Assembly (NCBI RefSeq): GCF_003597395.2
Contig: NC_133770.1
Location: forward strand, 298,279,827-298,343,826
DNA from: Chelonoidis abingdonii
Lineage: Eukaryota > Chordata > Testudines > Testudinidae
Direction of reading: 5' to 3'
DNA length: 64,000 nucleotides
This document shows positions 1 to 10,520 of this stretch, in pieces. A program made the position numbers and the translations under genes. The notes under the pieces are model-generated. The model saw only the letters and a list, made by a program, of their open reading frames with translations. It was not told the DNA's origin and made no database searches. Position 1 is the first letter of the stretch, and each line of letters begins with the position of its first letter.

Positions 1-355
1 TGGGGATAGGGAGTGACTCTGCTCCCGGTGTTGGCGGGAGGCATTATGAATGGGAGCAGGGTGCTCAGGATGAGAGTTGGGTCCTGTTTGCCTCATTTCT
101 AGCCCTGCGCCATCCACCCATGCTGAAGAGGCAACATGCTCAGGAGGTGGCCACAGGCTTGAGGTAGGGGTCAGCAAGCTGCCCAACCCATGGAAAGAAG
201 CAAATATGGTGATCAGTTGGATTCTGAGCATGTGGACCAGACCCATCAGCCAGACTCCTGTGGAAGAATGTTCTGTAGTAATTCAGAGCCCTCCCCATCT
301 AGTGTCCCATCACCAGCCCGTGGAGATATTTATTGTTAGCAGTCACAGAGCGGCT
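1..355. other. No gene or repeat recognised
   Basis: I see no splice-bounded exon, RNA gene or familiar repeat. The reading frame that starts here runs without interruption into the antisense CR1 that follows, so it has no support as a gene. Confidence 0.4.
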
Positions 356-1290
356 ACACACCATTGCAGGCAACGTCTTCAGATCATCCTGGCCATAAAC
401 TTATCCAGTTCAGTCTTGAAGCTAGTTAGTTTTTTTGGCCTCACTGCTCCCCTTGGAAGGCTGTTCCAGAACTTCACTCCTCTGAGGGTTAGAAACCTTC
501 ATCTCATTTCAAGCCTAAACTTGTCGAGGGCCAGTTTATACCTATTTGTTTGCGTCATCAGTGGCGCTTAACTTGAATAACTCCTCTCCCTCCAAGGTAT
601 TTATCCCTCTGAGGTATCTGTAGAGAGCAGTCGTCCCTCCTCTCAGCTTTCGTTTCGTTAGGCTACAAGCCAAGCTCTTTCTTAGACATGGGAGACCAGA
701 ACTGCACACACTATTCCAGATGAGGTCTCACCAGTGCCCTGTATAATGGCAATAACACTTCCCTGTCTCTCCTGGAAACACCTTGCCTGATACATCCTAG
801 AACTGCATTAGCCTTTTTCATGGCTGAATCACATTGGCAGCTCAGTCATCCTGTGATCAACCAATATACCCAGGTCCTTCTCCTCCTCTGTCACTTCCAA
901 CTGATACAGCTCCAGCTTATAGCAAAAATTCTTGTTGTTCATCCCTAAGCGTACTTTGCAATATTACATTTCATCCCATTTCGTTTGCTCCCGTTTTCAA
1001 GATCATCCAGATCTTCTTGTATGATATTCTATCCTCCTCCCTATTGGCAACACTTCCCAATTTTGGGTCATTCACAAATTTCATTAGTACACTTCCACTT
1101 TTTGTGCCAAAGTCATTAATAAAAATGTTAACCAAGATTGGTCTCAAGACCGATCCCTGAGGTATTCCAGTGGTAACCGCTCTCTGCCCGACAGTTCACC
1201 TTTCAGTCTGACCCACTGTAGTCTCCCCTTTAACCAGTTCCTTACCTACCTTCAATTCTCACATTAATCCTCATCTCATCCAATGTAACT
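356..1290 (-). mobile_element. CR1 LINE fragment, antisense
   Basis: Read on the minus strand this is the later part of a CR1 non-LTR retrotransposon: the 3' portion of the reverse-transcriptase frame and the region downstream. Familiar antisense landmarks occur in order, including 'ttccagaacttcactcctct' near 464, 'gggagaccagaactgcacac' near 690, 'gatgaggtctcaccagtgcc' near 720, and 'accgatccctgaggtattcc' near 1,150. The copy has lost the CR1 3' terminus and is full of stops and small indels, so it is dead. Identification is from remembered consensus; the edges are approximate. Confidence 0.85.
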
Positions 1291-2629
1291 GATAGTTTCC
1301 TGTGACACCCCAGCACCCAAATATTCACCACTGTCATGTAATGAGGGTATGTTTTGTACAAAGTCTGCCGTGTGAGGTATCATTCTAAAAGTCTTGGTCT
1401 GCTAGACAGTAATATCTTGTTGGATTGTCTGTACCCGGGGCCGCATCTCCCTGAGACAACACGGGGGTGGGGAACTGCCACGATGCAAGGTCACGTCCCC
1501 TCCCAGATTTCTGCCAGGATCCACACCACAATGTGGCCAGTAGCAGCCTTTCAGCACTGTGCGGGAGGGAAGGGACGGGAGCTTCTTCCAGCCACAGGGG
1601 AGGTGGGCAAGGGGAGAAAGGGATGACCTGGCCAGTGTCTTTGCGGAGCTCATCTCTTGGTTGGAAGCTGCTTGTCCCTTCCCACCTACCCAGTGTCAAA
1701 AGGCAGCTAACACCAGGCTGCTGCTGGCCAGCAATGCAACCCAGCTGCCTGCTGTTCCCCAGCCACAGCGCAGGCAGGAAGGGGTTGAGCCCTCAGGATG
1801 CATTGTGCCCTAGGGCCCAGGGAACCTGACTGCAGGGGATTCAGGGAACCTGGCCAGAGAGGTGGCTCAGCGAGGGAGGGTGCCGAGGGGAGTGATGGGT
1901 GAAGAGGGGTGCTAAGCACCTGCCTGGGGGGCTGCTGTGGGGCCTGCAGGTTTGGGGTGCGAACAGGCTGGAAATCACTCCCCACCCCTAACACCTCCAC
2001 AGCTTGGCTCAGTGGTGGAGAGTCTGCCCCGTGCTGGCGCTGGGTGAGGGCCTTTGGCACATGCAGGGCTTGGCTCCTCCTGGCCAGCATCCCAGGCCAG
2101 AGGGTCTTGGATTTTCCCAGGGCACCAGCCCAGCCAGAGGCAGTGGGGGAAGGAAGGAGCCTGCCAGCCAGGGTGTTGGTGAGCTGAGCACTCCAACCGG
2201 GGGCGGGTTCTCTGCACAGTGCTGGGAGCGAGTTGCGCCCCGCCAGGGGGATATGGAGGAGCAGCGGGTGGGGGTGGGGGTGTGAAGGGTTGAAGCAGGG
2301 AGAGGACAGTGAGAGGGGGAGCATGTAAAGGGCTGATGGGTGGGCAGCAGGGGTGACACGTAACTGGCTGCCACCTGGCACTAGCCCCCACAGCTCACAG
2401 CCAGTGCCAGCCGGAAACGGGAGTGGGGGGCGGGCCCTGCTGGCCTAGAGCCGGCACGCAGCAGGGGCCACACTGACGGACCAGCACAGGGAACAGCCAG
2501 CCCCACCCCCAGCCTTGCACACCCACCCCCATCGTTGGCCCCGGGACCCACCTCCCTCACCGCTGGTGGGCGGGCGGCTGGTGAGCAGGGATCTGGCCAG
2601 CAGCAGGGCCCGCCAGTACTGATGGTGGG
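1291..2629. other. GC-rich non-coding stretch, no gene supported
   Basis: Several overlapping frames of 80-220 codons are open on both strands, but that is expected of GC-rich DNA with few stop codons. None shows a recognisable domain. About 1,330-1,430 (a 'gaggtatcattctaaaagtc' tract) resembles an interspersed reptile repeat whose family I cannot name. No promoter architecture or clear CpG island is visible. Confidence 0.45.
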
Positions 2630-2741
2630 GGGTGGGGGAAATACAGGACAATTTGCCTGTTTTTAAGAAAAAGTCAGGACAGCTGCAGAAGGGCTTAAAT
2701 ATGAGACTGTCCCTTTAAAGACAGGACATCTGGTCCCCCTA
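2630..2741. mobile_element. hAT-like MITE, degraded copy (TAGGGTGACCAGAT family)
   Basis: The right half reads gactgtccctttaaag, then ggacatctggtcccccta, matching the right end of the intact copies at 56,445-56,567 and 57,344-57,455. The left terminus is too decayed to place and I found no duplication here. Same orientation as the other two copies. Confidence 0.6.
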
Positions 2742-3160
2742 GGTAAGAACCCGGCTGGGTAGAGCCCATGAAAGATCCTTGTCTCGGATGACTTGAGAGG
2801 GAGGAAAGTGGCTCATTGAAGAGCTGGCTGCTGTTTCTGTTGAATGGGGTGGGGAAGAGACAAGAAAGCGCAAGAGGTGGGGACTAGACGTTTAATTCTG
2901 CAGTAAAACATCTACAAGCATCAGCCTCTCCTGGCAGGAACGAGCAGGGCCGGCTGCTCCTCTGTCAGGGCTCCGTGGTGCTCTAGTGATAGTAACAATG
3001 AGCTTGGCCGGTATCGGCTCACTCTGCAGAATCCCAATAGAAGTGCAGGAATTGCACCGTTAGATTGGACTAGGGGCCCGTCTCCAAGTGGCCAGCACAA
3101 ATGGCATCTGTGGAAGGGGCAAAAGACCCTGCTGGGACCAGCTATGAAATAACCTGCCCA
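2742..3160. other. No gene or repeat recognised
   Basis: Apparently single-copy sequence. The 80-codon minus-strand frame at 2,921-3,163 has no domain or splice context that would make it a gene. Confidence 0.4.
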
Positions 3161-3164
3161 CAAG

Positions 3165-3620
3165 CTCTTTCTCCATCCATCCGAGGTTAGTTTTTGCCCT
3201 GCAGCATGAGGGGTTTATCTCTCTTAGATATTTTTATCCCACTAATATAATGCTGCTGGTTGTCAGTATCCAAGTGACTGATCTTTTTATGAATATCACT
3301 AAATTCTTGGCCTCAATGCTCTCATAAGGCAGAGAGTTCCACTGGTTAATTATACATTGTGTTTTTAAAAGAGCTTTCCCTTTGTCAGTGTATAATATGG
3401 CTTCCTTTTTCTTCCCTTGACTGTCTCCTTGTTCCCGTATTATGAGATGGGGTGACTAGAAGCACCTGATTTACCTCCTCTGTATACCAAATAGAAAGCC
3501 CCAAGCCAAACCAACCACCTTTCTCAATTTACTGAAATGAAACTTTGATCTTTGCAGTTTAGCATTCGTGTATGTAACCTGCTCAGTTCCCAGGCTGCCA
3601 ATGACATGAATCTGTTACAC
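3165..3620 (-). mobile_element. Old LINE fragment (CR1-superfamily-like), antisense
   Basis: The stretch from about 3,200 to 3,500 has the antisense look of an old LINE 3' region: 'gttccactggttaattatac' near 3,338, then a 'ctccttgttcccgtattatg' block near 3,425 followed by 'gatggggtgactagaagc'. These are the same landmarks that younger CR1 copies carry in this order. Heavily diverged; family assignment is tentative. Confidence 0.5.
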
Positions 3621-3949
3621 TCCTCCCCATTAATGGCTGGTTCTTTAGCTGTAGAGGTTCCTAGTTCAGTCCCTGCTGAGATAGCACCCAAAGGATTTAT
3701 CATTTAGCCTCCATTTGCCTGTAACAGACAGCGACATTTCAGCTCTTCTCCACCTCCTTGGCCAAACCATGTGCCAAAACCAAAGCAGAAGTTCCCAGGC
3801 TGGCAATTCTATTTGGGCGGGTTGGGGGAGCCCAGTTTGAAACATCTGTGGGCTCTGCCTACAAGGGATGAGCTTCCCAGACTGAGAGTCTGGGTGGGGC
3901 ACTGTGGAGCTGTGGTTGTCAAGCACAGCCAGCTGCAGCCAGACCCAGA

Positions 3950-4110
3950 ATAAAGCAAATTGCCTTCAAGCACCTTAAGCACCTCAGGCCAGATCACCCA
4001 AAGGGATTTAGGTGCCCAACTCTCCTTGAAACCAAGGGACGTTAGATGCCTAAATACCATGGAGCATCTGGACTTGTGATGACTGAATGCTCCTGCACCC
4101 ATCACTAGGG
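3950..4110. repeat. Short palindromic interspersed repeat
   Basis: The core around 3,998-4,060 is an imperfect inverted repeat: 'gggatttaggtgcccaact' is answered by 'gttagatgcctaaatacc'. It belongs to a class of small foldback repeats with a 'ttaggtgcctaa' motif, of which weaker examples lie near 27,945-28,000 and 61,230-61,290. Confidence 0.5.
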
Positions 4111-4189
4111 ATCACTATTGGAGTCAAAGGATTCTGTGGGCTTTCTGAGGGCTTGGGATGGTGCCATGGAGAAGGGAAACTTGAAAAAA

Positions 4190-4460
4190 ACTGAGCTAGT
4201 GAGATAGTTCTGAGTGACTTGGTAACACAGGGAAATCTAGCCTCATGCTTCAGGCCAGCAAGGGTCAGGAAGGAATTTCTTCCCTTTGGTACAGCATGGC
4301 ACAGGGGACACAGGTACAGTGTAGATGAGTTTCACCTTCCTCTGAAGCATCAGGCCACTGCTGGTGGCAGAGTACTGGGCTAGATGGGCCCCTGATGTGG
4401 AGAGGTGGAAAAATCAGGGATAGAGTATCGGTAGTAACCACCTCATCTTCCCAAAGACTG
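4190..4460 (+). mobile_element. LINE 3'-end fragment (CR1-like)
   Basis: The plus strand carries the familiar tail of a CR1-related LINE: 'gaagcatcaggccactgctg' near 4,343, then 'agtactgggctagatgggcc' near 4,371. The copy is 5'-truncated and its extreme 3' end is decayed. Confidence 0.6.
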
Positions 4461-4599
4461 GTTACATGCAGCTTCCTCCAACGTCATAAGAACAAATCAT
4501 TCCATCCACCAATGGAAATCTCTGTTCATACCTAGCTCTCTCATCCTTCTTTCTCTGCCTGTGGTCACCGCTAAACAGTCAGTATTTACCCACCACTAC

Positions 4600-4760
4600 C
4601 GCATGGTGCATAGAGACCCTGTGCCTTGGAAGCGCCTGAGATGATTGATAGATGCAGTGAGAACAGAAAGATGGACAGAGAGATAGATGGCAGACAACGA
4701 CATAGGCTAAATGGCGACAGAGAAAGACAGGATGGGTGGGTGGAGAGCAGACAGATGGAT
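4600..4760. repeat. Imperfect GATA/GACA simple-sequence tract
   Basis: Scattered gata, gaca and gatg units (gatagatgcag, gatggacagagagatagatgg, gacagatggatg) make a decayed tetranucleotide tract. Confidence 0.5.
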
Positions 4761-4844
4761 GTCACCAGTACATGGAGCGATGGTTAGTTGGCTAGATACA
4801 TGTAGCAAACAGACTGCAGTGTCTTGATCTATCTGTCGGTATTC

Positions 4845-4995
4845 AGTGTGGTTGTAGCCAGGTGGGTCCCAGGTTATTAGAGAGGCCAGGTGAGTGAGGG
4901 AATATCTTTTATTGGTCCGACTTCTGTTGGTGAGAGAGACGAGCTTTCTTGTCTCCTTCCCCACCCAACGTTGGTCCAATTAAAGATATGACCTC
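4845..4995. repeat. Interspersed repeat seen widely in reptiles, family not named
   Basis: A 'ggttattagagaggccaggt', then 'atatcttttattggtccgac', then 'ttctgttggtgagagagacg' order recurs in turtle genomic sequence as I remember it. I cannot assign the class (SINE, LTR or DNA element) from this fragment. Confidence 0.45.
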
Positions 4996-5094
4996 CCCCC
5001 CCTTGTCTATCTAATCCATCAGTATTCCTGCTCTCTCCCTCCCGGGGAAGAGCGAGCTCCACACAGGGAGAAGTCCTCTTGCTTCTTACCCCAC

Positions 5095-5370
5095 AGCCAT
5101 TAAGAGGCCGCCTTCACCGGAGCCCTGCCTTTAATGGAAGGGACAGAACCAAGCCACTAGGAAATGGCTTCTGAATCTTTAATAAAGAAAACATTGGTGA
5201 GGCCATAAACCTGGGATGACAGCAGCAGAGGCTTGCGGGCTTATTACCTTGCCGCGAGTTCTTTACTTAACTCTGCCATAATGGCTTTAATAGCCCAAGA
5301 GGGAGCTGAGGTGAAAGTCCTATTAAAAAATGTATTTCCGAATTTAATTGAGGCGCCATCTGTGGGGAGA
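5095..5370. promoter_or_regulatory. Candidate conserved non-coding element 1
   Basis: The block is not repeat-like, has no long frame, and is rich in AT-cored homeodomain-type motifs (ctttaataaag, ggccataaacct, tggctttaatag, gaatttaattgag) between GC-balanced flanks. That texture resembles vertebrate developmental non-coding elements. This is inference from composition alone; no alignment was possible. Confidence 0.3.
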
Positions 5371-5718
5371 GATGGAGGAGAGGTGAGGTCACCCCTCAGG
5401 AGAGCCATGAAGGCATCTGTCTCTCTCTCACCTCCTCCACCTTTCTCCTGCCCTGGGAAAGGAGGAAGAAATACTAGTGCCCTGAGCGCAAAGCTCGGCC
5501 TGGCCAAGGTTTGAACCAGGGACTCCCCACCCCCACAAAATTCCCCCGCTTTTTGTGTGTTAACCCCACGTCCCAAGAGTAGGTGAGCTACAAAGAGAAG
5601 GGGGCTGGAGGTGCCAGCGGTTTCATTCAGGTTGGAGGGAGCTGCCCTGTGGAGATGTCACCATGTTGCACAGAACGGGGCTATGTCATTGTTCCTTGCC
5701 ACGTGGAGTGAAGGACCA
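5371..5718. other. No gene or repeat recognised
   Basis: Frames are open on both strands over 5,233-5,576 but they mirror each other and show no domain. Confidence 0.4.
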
Positions 5719-5793
5719 CGGGCCGGATCCTCAGCTGTGGTCTTCAAGGTCCTCACAGGGCTACCCTGAGTTACTCCAGCTGAGGATCCGGCC
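5719..5793. repeat. Foldback (palindromic) element with perfect 18-bp arms
   Basis: The arm GGGCCGGATCCTCAGCTG at 5,720-5,737 is answered by its exact reverse complement at 5,775-5,792, with a 37-base loop. The arms match a short palindromic repeat of reptile genomes whose ends read gggccagatcctcagctg. A half-copy follows at about 5,909-5,960 and another near 9,318-9,370. Confidence 0.8.
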
Positions 5794-6028
5794 CCTTGGG
5801 CAGGAAGTTGGGAGGTGCTTCTTTAGAAGGATCCTCTCCAGGAACACTGTATAAAAACTGGCGGTGGGACACTCTCGTCCCCGCCGAAGGCAGAAGTAAT
5901 TATCCATATTGGGCCAGATTTTCAGCTGGTGCCAATCAGCAGAGATTCATTGAGTTCAGGGCGCTGGCATTGAGCTACAGTACTACAGACTCTCTCGACC
6001 AGATTTTCTCAGAGACACATTATCTATC

Positions 6029-6101
6029 TGCCTATCTATCCCCGTACACCCCATCTATCTATCTATCTATCCTCATACACTCCCTCTATCTATCTATTTA
6101 T
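6029..6101. repeat. (TATC)n microsatellite, left part
   Basis: Runs of tatc with interspersed c-tacactcc spacers. The same tract, including similar tacaccc and tacactccc spacers, resumes at 7,774 after the inserted hAT element. Confidence 0.85.
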
Positions 6102-7773
6102 TAGGGCTCGCAATTAATCACAGTTAACTCACACGATTAACTCAAAAAAAGTAACTGATTAAAAGAATTAATTATGATTAATTGCATTGTTAAACAACAG
6201 AATACCAATTGAAAATTATTAAATATTTTGAATGTTTTTCTACATTTTCAAATATATTGACTTCTATTACAACACAGAATACAAAGTGTCCAGTGCTCAC
6301 TTTATGGTATTATTTCTATTCCAAATAGTTCACACAGTAAAAATGATAAACAAAAGAAATAGTATTTTTCAATTCACCTCATACAAGTACTGTAGTGCAG
6401 TCACTTTATTGTGAAAGTGCAATTTACAAATGTAGATTATTTTTCTTACATAACTGCACTCAAAAACAAAACAATGTAAAACTTTAGAGTCTACAAGTCC
6501 ATTCAGTCCTACTTCTTGTTCAGCCAATTGCTAAGATAAACAAGTTTGTTTACATTTACGGGAGAGACCGCTGCCCGCTTATTTACAATGTCACCCGAAA
6601 GTGAGACCAGATATTTGCATGGCACTGTGGTAGCCGGCGTTGCAAGGTATTTACATGCCAGATATGCTAAACATTCATATGCCCCTTCATACTTCGGCCA
6701 CCATTTCAGAGGACATGCTTCCATGCTAATGATGCTCATTAAAAAAATAATGCATTAATTAAATTTGTGAATGAACTCCATGGGGGAGAATTGTATGTCT
6801 CCTGCTCTGTTTTATCTGCATTCTGTATTTCATGTTATAGCAGTCTCGGATCATGACTCAGCATGTTTGTTTTAAGAACTGTTTCACAGCAGATTTGACA
6901 AAATGCAAAGAAGGTACCAATGTGAGATTTCTAAAGATAGCTACAGCACTTGACCCAAGGTATAAGAATCTGAAGTGCCTCCCAAAATCTGAGAGGGACG
7001 AGGAGCGGAGCTTTCAGAATTCTTAAAATAGCAACATTCCAATGTGGAAACTACCGAACCCAAACCACCAAAAACGAAAATCAATCTTCTGCTGGTGGCA
7101 CCTGACTCAGATGATGAAAATGAACATGTTGGTCCGCACTGCTTTGGATCATTATCAAGCAGATCCCGTCATCAGGATGGACAAGTCCACTGGAATGGTC
7201 GTTGAAGCACGAAGGGACATATGAATCTTTAGCGTATCTCGCACATAAATATCTTGCGATGCCGGCTGCAACAGTGCTATGAGAACACCTGTCCTCACTT
7301 TCAGGTGACATTGTAAATACAACGTGAGCAGTGTTATCTCCTGCAAATTGTAACCAACCTTGTTAGTCTGGGTGATTGGCTGAAGTAGGACTGCGTGGAC
7401 TTGTGGGTTCTAAAGTTTTACATTGTTTTATTTTTGAGTGCAGTTATTTTTTGTACATAATTCTACATTTGTAAGCTCAACTTTCATGATAAAGAGATTG
7501 CACTACAGCACTTGTATGAGGTGGACAGAAAATACTATTTCTTTTGTTTTTTACAGTGCAAATACTTGTAATCAAAATAAATATGAAGTGAGCACTGGAC
7601 ACTTTGTATTCTATGTTGTAATTGAAATCAATATATTTGAAAATGTAGAAAACATCCAAAAATATTTAAATAAATGGCATTCTATTATTGTTTAACAGTG
7701 CCATTAATCGCAATAATTGTTTTTAATAGTGTGATTTATCGTGATTAATTTTTTTAATTGCTTGACTGTCCTA
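6102..7773. mobile_element. hAT-like DNA transposon remnant with very long inverted arms
   Basis: The left end reads tagggctcgcaattaatcac and the right end, reverse-complemented, reads taggacagtcaagcaatt. The inverted similarity continues far inward: about 6,180-6,330 pairs with 7,580-7,715, and about 6,552-6,700 pairs with 7,200-7,325. The whole element could fold into a stem of more than 600 bases per arm. The unpaired centre (about 6,880-7,150) carries a decayed transposase-like frame with residues FLKIATALDPRYKN near 6,930, which resembles the C-terminal half of hAT transposases. Stops and missing domains make it inactive. It lies inside the TATC tract; low complexity there prevents a firm call of the 8-bp duplication. 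Confidence 0.8.
6877..7145 (+). pseudogene. Decayed hAT transposase fragment
   Basis: Between the two long inverted arms the plus strand translates, with frameshifts, to short stretches resembling hAT-type transposase: FLKIATALDPRYKNLKCL near 6,930-6,985, and further on VAPDSDDENEH near 7,100-7,130. No catalytic or zinc-finger region is present and the frame is broken several times. I infer a former autonomous copy that lost most of its gene, leaving the termini as an inverted-repeat shell. Confidence 0.6.
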
Positions 7774-7830
7774 TCTATCCCTTACACCCTGTCTGCCTAT
7801 CTGTCTCCGTACACTCCCTGCCCCATCACG
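7774..7830. repeat. (TATC)n microsatellite, right part
   Basis: Continuation of the tract at 6,029-6,101, split by the hAT insertion. Confidence 0.7.
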
Positions 7831-8155
7831 TCACCTGTCACAGTGGCATCTGAGCTCCTCTCCACCCATGACCCACTAAGGAAGCTGATACTGAGGCCAT
7901 TGCAGCTAACGACAGCCAAGGTGCAGGTGCAGAGAACTGAGAGAACTCACAGCAGGAGGCTTGAGGATGCCAAGGGGCTGACTGGAACAAACAGCGCTGA
8001 GTCCCAGACGAACAGTGTGAGGTGCTGAATGGCAGATATGTCTTTTTGTGTCTTCTCCTGGCAACAGGACGGGCCTTTTTTTCCTGCTTCCCAAAGACAG
8101 ATGATAGCCTGCTAGAGCTGGTCTGAACCATTTCAGCATATTACTGTTGTTTATT
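7831..8155. other. No gene or repeat recognised
   Basis: Open frames exist on both strands here (about 95 codons) and are mutual shadows; no domain or splice context is visible. Confidence 0.4.
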
Positions 8156-8159
8156 CCTT

Positions 8160-8385
8160 GGGTTACCCCAGCACCTATGGGCCCCAGTCCTGGACCAGGT
8201 CCCAGTTGTGACCCCTTTCACATAGCAAGTCTCTGAGTGCGACTCCCCCCCCATATATTAAAAACACTTTTTAATATATTTAACGCCATTATAAATGCTG
8301 GAAGCAAAGCAGGGTTTGGGGTGGAGGCTGAAAGCTCACCACCCTCCATGTAATAACTTCACAACCCCCAGTTTGAGAACCCCCG
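8160..8385. repeat. Interspersed repeat of turtle type, unnamed
   Basis: The order 'ggaccaggtcccagttgtga', 'ctctgagtgcgactcc', 'taatatatttaacgccat', 'acaacccccagtttgagaac' is one I associate with an abundant turtle repeat. A fragment of MIR-like 3' sequence (8,390-8,480, 'ccagagaagttacaatttaa') abuts it. Confidence 0.5.
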
Positions 8386-8699
8386 CCATTGTGCCAGGCG
8401 CTGTTCAAACCCAGAACAAAAAGGCAGACCCTGCCCCAGAGAAGTTACAATTTAAGTCTAAGACAAAAGATGATAGGCGGATCCAGACAGATGGGAGAGC
8501 ACAAGGAACCAATGAGCCAGTACGGGTCAGCCTGCCAGGCAATGGTCTCGTCGCTCCAGCTGCCCCCTGGTGCTGAGTTTTTTTGCAGGATTTGTGGCAG
8601 AAATGAAGTTGGTTCCTCCTACCTTGTCCTGTGATGCCCTCACCCCATCTCAGCTGAACTTCGCAGAACATCTCACCAGCGAGGGCTCCGGTTCACACC

Positions 8700-9060
8700 T
8701 GGTGACCTGCCGGACGGGCCAGGGATGCGCCTGTTAGAGGAAGTGCAGGCGCTCACTGGTCTGTTTGTAAACAATCATTTTAATTAGCAGCAAGGGGGGG
8801 GGGAATCCTTTCTCCTCCCCCACACCTCTCCCCCTCGAGCCCCTCCTGGTGAGCTGCGTGCTGACTCAGCGGATCTGCTGAGGTCTCATCACCCGCTTTA
8901 TTAATTGGATTAATAAAGACGTACGTCACGGAGGTAATTACCCACTAATTGGGGACGACAAGGTTGTCAGAGATTGTCCCTCCAAGGGACCATTTCCCAG
9001 CCCCAGCCCACCACTCTCCCAACACACGCGCTTCACTTGCGTTAATTAAAACTCTGCGCA
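8700..9060. promoter_or_regulatory. Candidate conserved non-coding element 2 with MARE and P3 sites
   Basis: A non-repetitive block with three textbook motifs within 70 bases. TGCTGACTCAGC at 8,859-8,870 matches 12 of the 13 positions of the T-type MAF recognition element. TAATTGGATTA at 8,902-8,912 fits the paired-homeodomain P3 consensus TAATYNRATTA exactly. TACGTCA at 8,922-8,928 is a CRE half site. Further taattacc and ctaattgg cores follow. The motifs are seen directly; enhancer function is inference. Confidence 0.35.
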
Positions 9061-10135
9061 TGCAGAACCCTGCTCGGCTGGGGCTTGGGGAAATCAGTGG
9101 CTTCCGGAGGCGGTGGTGAAGGGGTGGGAGGCGGGATCCTGCAGCCTCAGTCCTACGGATTTTCTAGAGAGGAGAGGGCTGCAGATGCGCTGGGCTGCCA
9201 GGCCCAGGTGGACTGAGTTTGCTGTTCTCTACGGGCCGCTCATTCCCATCACTTAAAGGTGCGGTAGGGGAGCTGGCTCCATTCCAACGAGGGTAATTGT
9301 GCTTCCCTTTGAGACGATGGGCCAGAACCTCAGCGGGTGTCAATCAGCACAGCTCCACTGATGCTGAGGACCTTGCCTGGCCCTGTGTCCCCAACTCCCT
9401 CCCTCATGACTATGCCGCTGCTGGTACCGAATGGCTGCTGCGTTCCACCCAGGATCACGGTATTTCTCCATGGTTATTGTGGTTGTGCCGGGGATCAGCG
9501 GAGACGCATGGTACAACCGCAGCGTGGCCGTCTCTGCCCCGAAGAGTTTAACCTCTGAATTGTAATGGTGCTTAGCCCTGTTCAGGATCCTTTACCCCTT
9601 TAATGATTGAACGGTCATGGCACCCCCTGGTGGCAGAGATGAAAAGTGCAGGAAGTAGGATTAGAGCCCTCCAGCTCCCACTATGCTCAGACCCTCTAGC
9701 CTAGGGTGCAAAGGGTGCTTGCTCCAGGACTGAAGAGACCCCTGGCTCTACAGAGCCCACATGTGTTCTCCTTCGCACAGGTGTAAATCTTCACTGACTC
9801 ACTTGGCTCGGGTGCCGTTAAGCCGGATTCCTACTGGAGTTGCTGAGAGCAGAGTGGCCTCATGGTCCTTCCAGCTGAAAGGGACGTTCAGAAAGCTCGT
9901 GGGAGGATTTCTGTATCGGGGAGCATGCGTTGGTCTATGTCTGTCCAGTGTTCGCCATGATCCAAGCTGGAGAGGGTTAATCTGAGGCCAGGTCCCAAGG
10001 ATATTTGAGAGAGCCTAGGACTGGCCTGGCCAGCTGGTTTGCTCCGCATTGTTGGCAGGACAGTCCGGGGTCTGAGCAGAGGAGTAGGAGCCAGACACTG
10101 CCGAGTTATGGGCCTAGTGCCACCGGATGTGCTGT
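9061..10135. other. No gene supported; one foldback half-copy
   Basis: About 9,318-9,370 (gggccagaacctcagcg, then gtcaatcagcacagctcc) is half of the palindromic repeat seen complete at 5,719. Otherwise I see nothing. Overlapping plus-strand frames at 9,297-9,558 lack any domain. Confidence 0.4.
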
Positions 10136-10139
10136 GTAA

Positions 10140-10220
10140 TAGACTGGAAATTTGGACTCCTGGGTTCTAGTCTGTAGCTGTCTCACTGCCTGGCCTTGGG
10201 CAAGTCCCTTATACCTGAGG
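10140..10220 (+). mobile_element. MIR-type SINE fragment
   Basis: The order 'ggactcctgggttctagt', 'ctgtctcactgcctggcct', 'tgggcaagtcccttata' is the core of a MIR-type SINE in sense orientation. Confidence 0.55.
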
Positions 10221-10520
10221 ACCCATGTAACTTGGCATCAGAAAACTGTCCTCCCATCCCTACTGAATTCCCCAGCCAGGGCAGCTGAGGGAGACAAGCT
10301 CTGACATGTCAGGTCTTGGCAGGCTGTGAACCAGGAAGCTAAGAGCTCATCCTGACAGGCAGTGACATGAGATCGGCCCAGGCCTTTCCAAAAGGGTGCT
10401 TGTCCTGTCAGCAAACTGCAGGCTCAGCAGAACGCCTTCCCTGCAGGGCCGGAGAGCAGAAGAGGGACGGGCTGGGCCTGGCTGCATGCGGAGGGAAATG
10501 AGAGAAGAGGGAGAGAGAGA

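Noticed and set aside
1385..2391. A possible GC-rich exon or promoter, with frames up to 224 codons
   Set aside because: Frames are open on both strands at once, no domain or splice pattern appears, and CpG is not obviously enriched.
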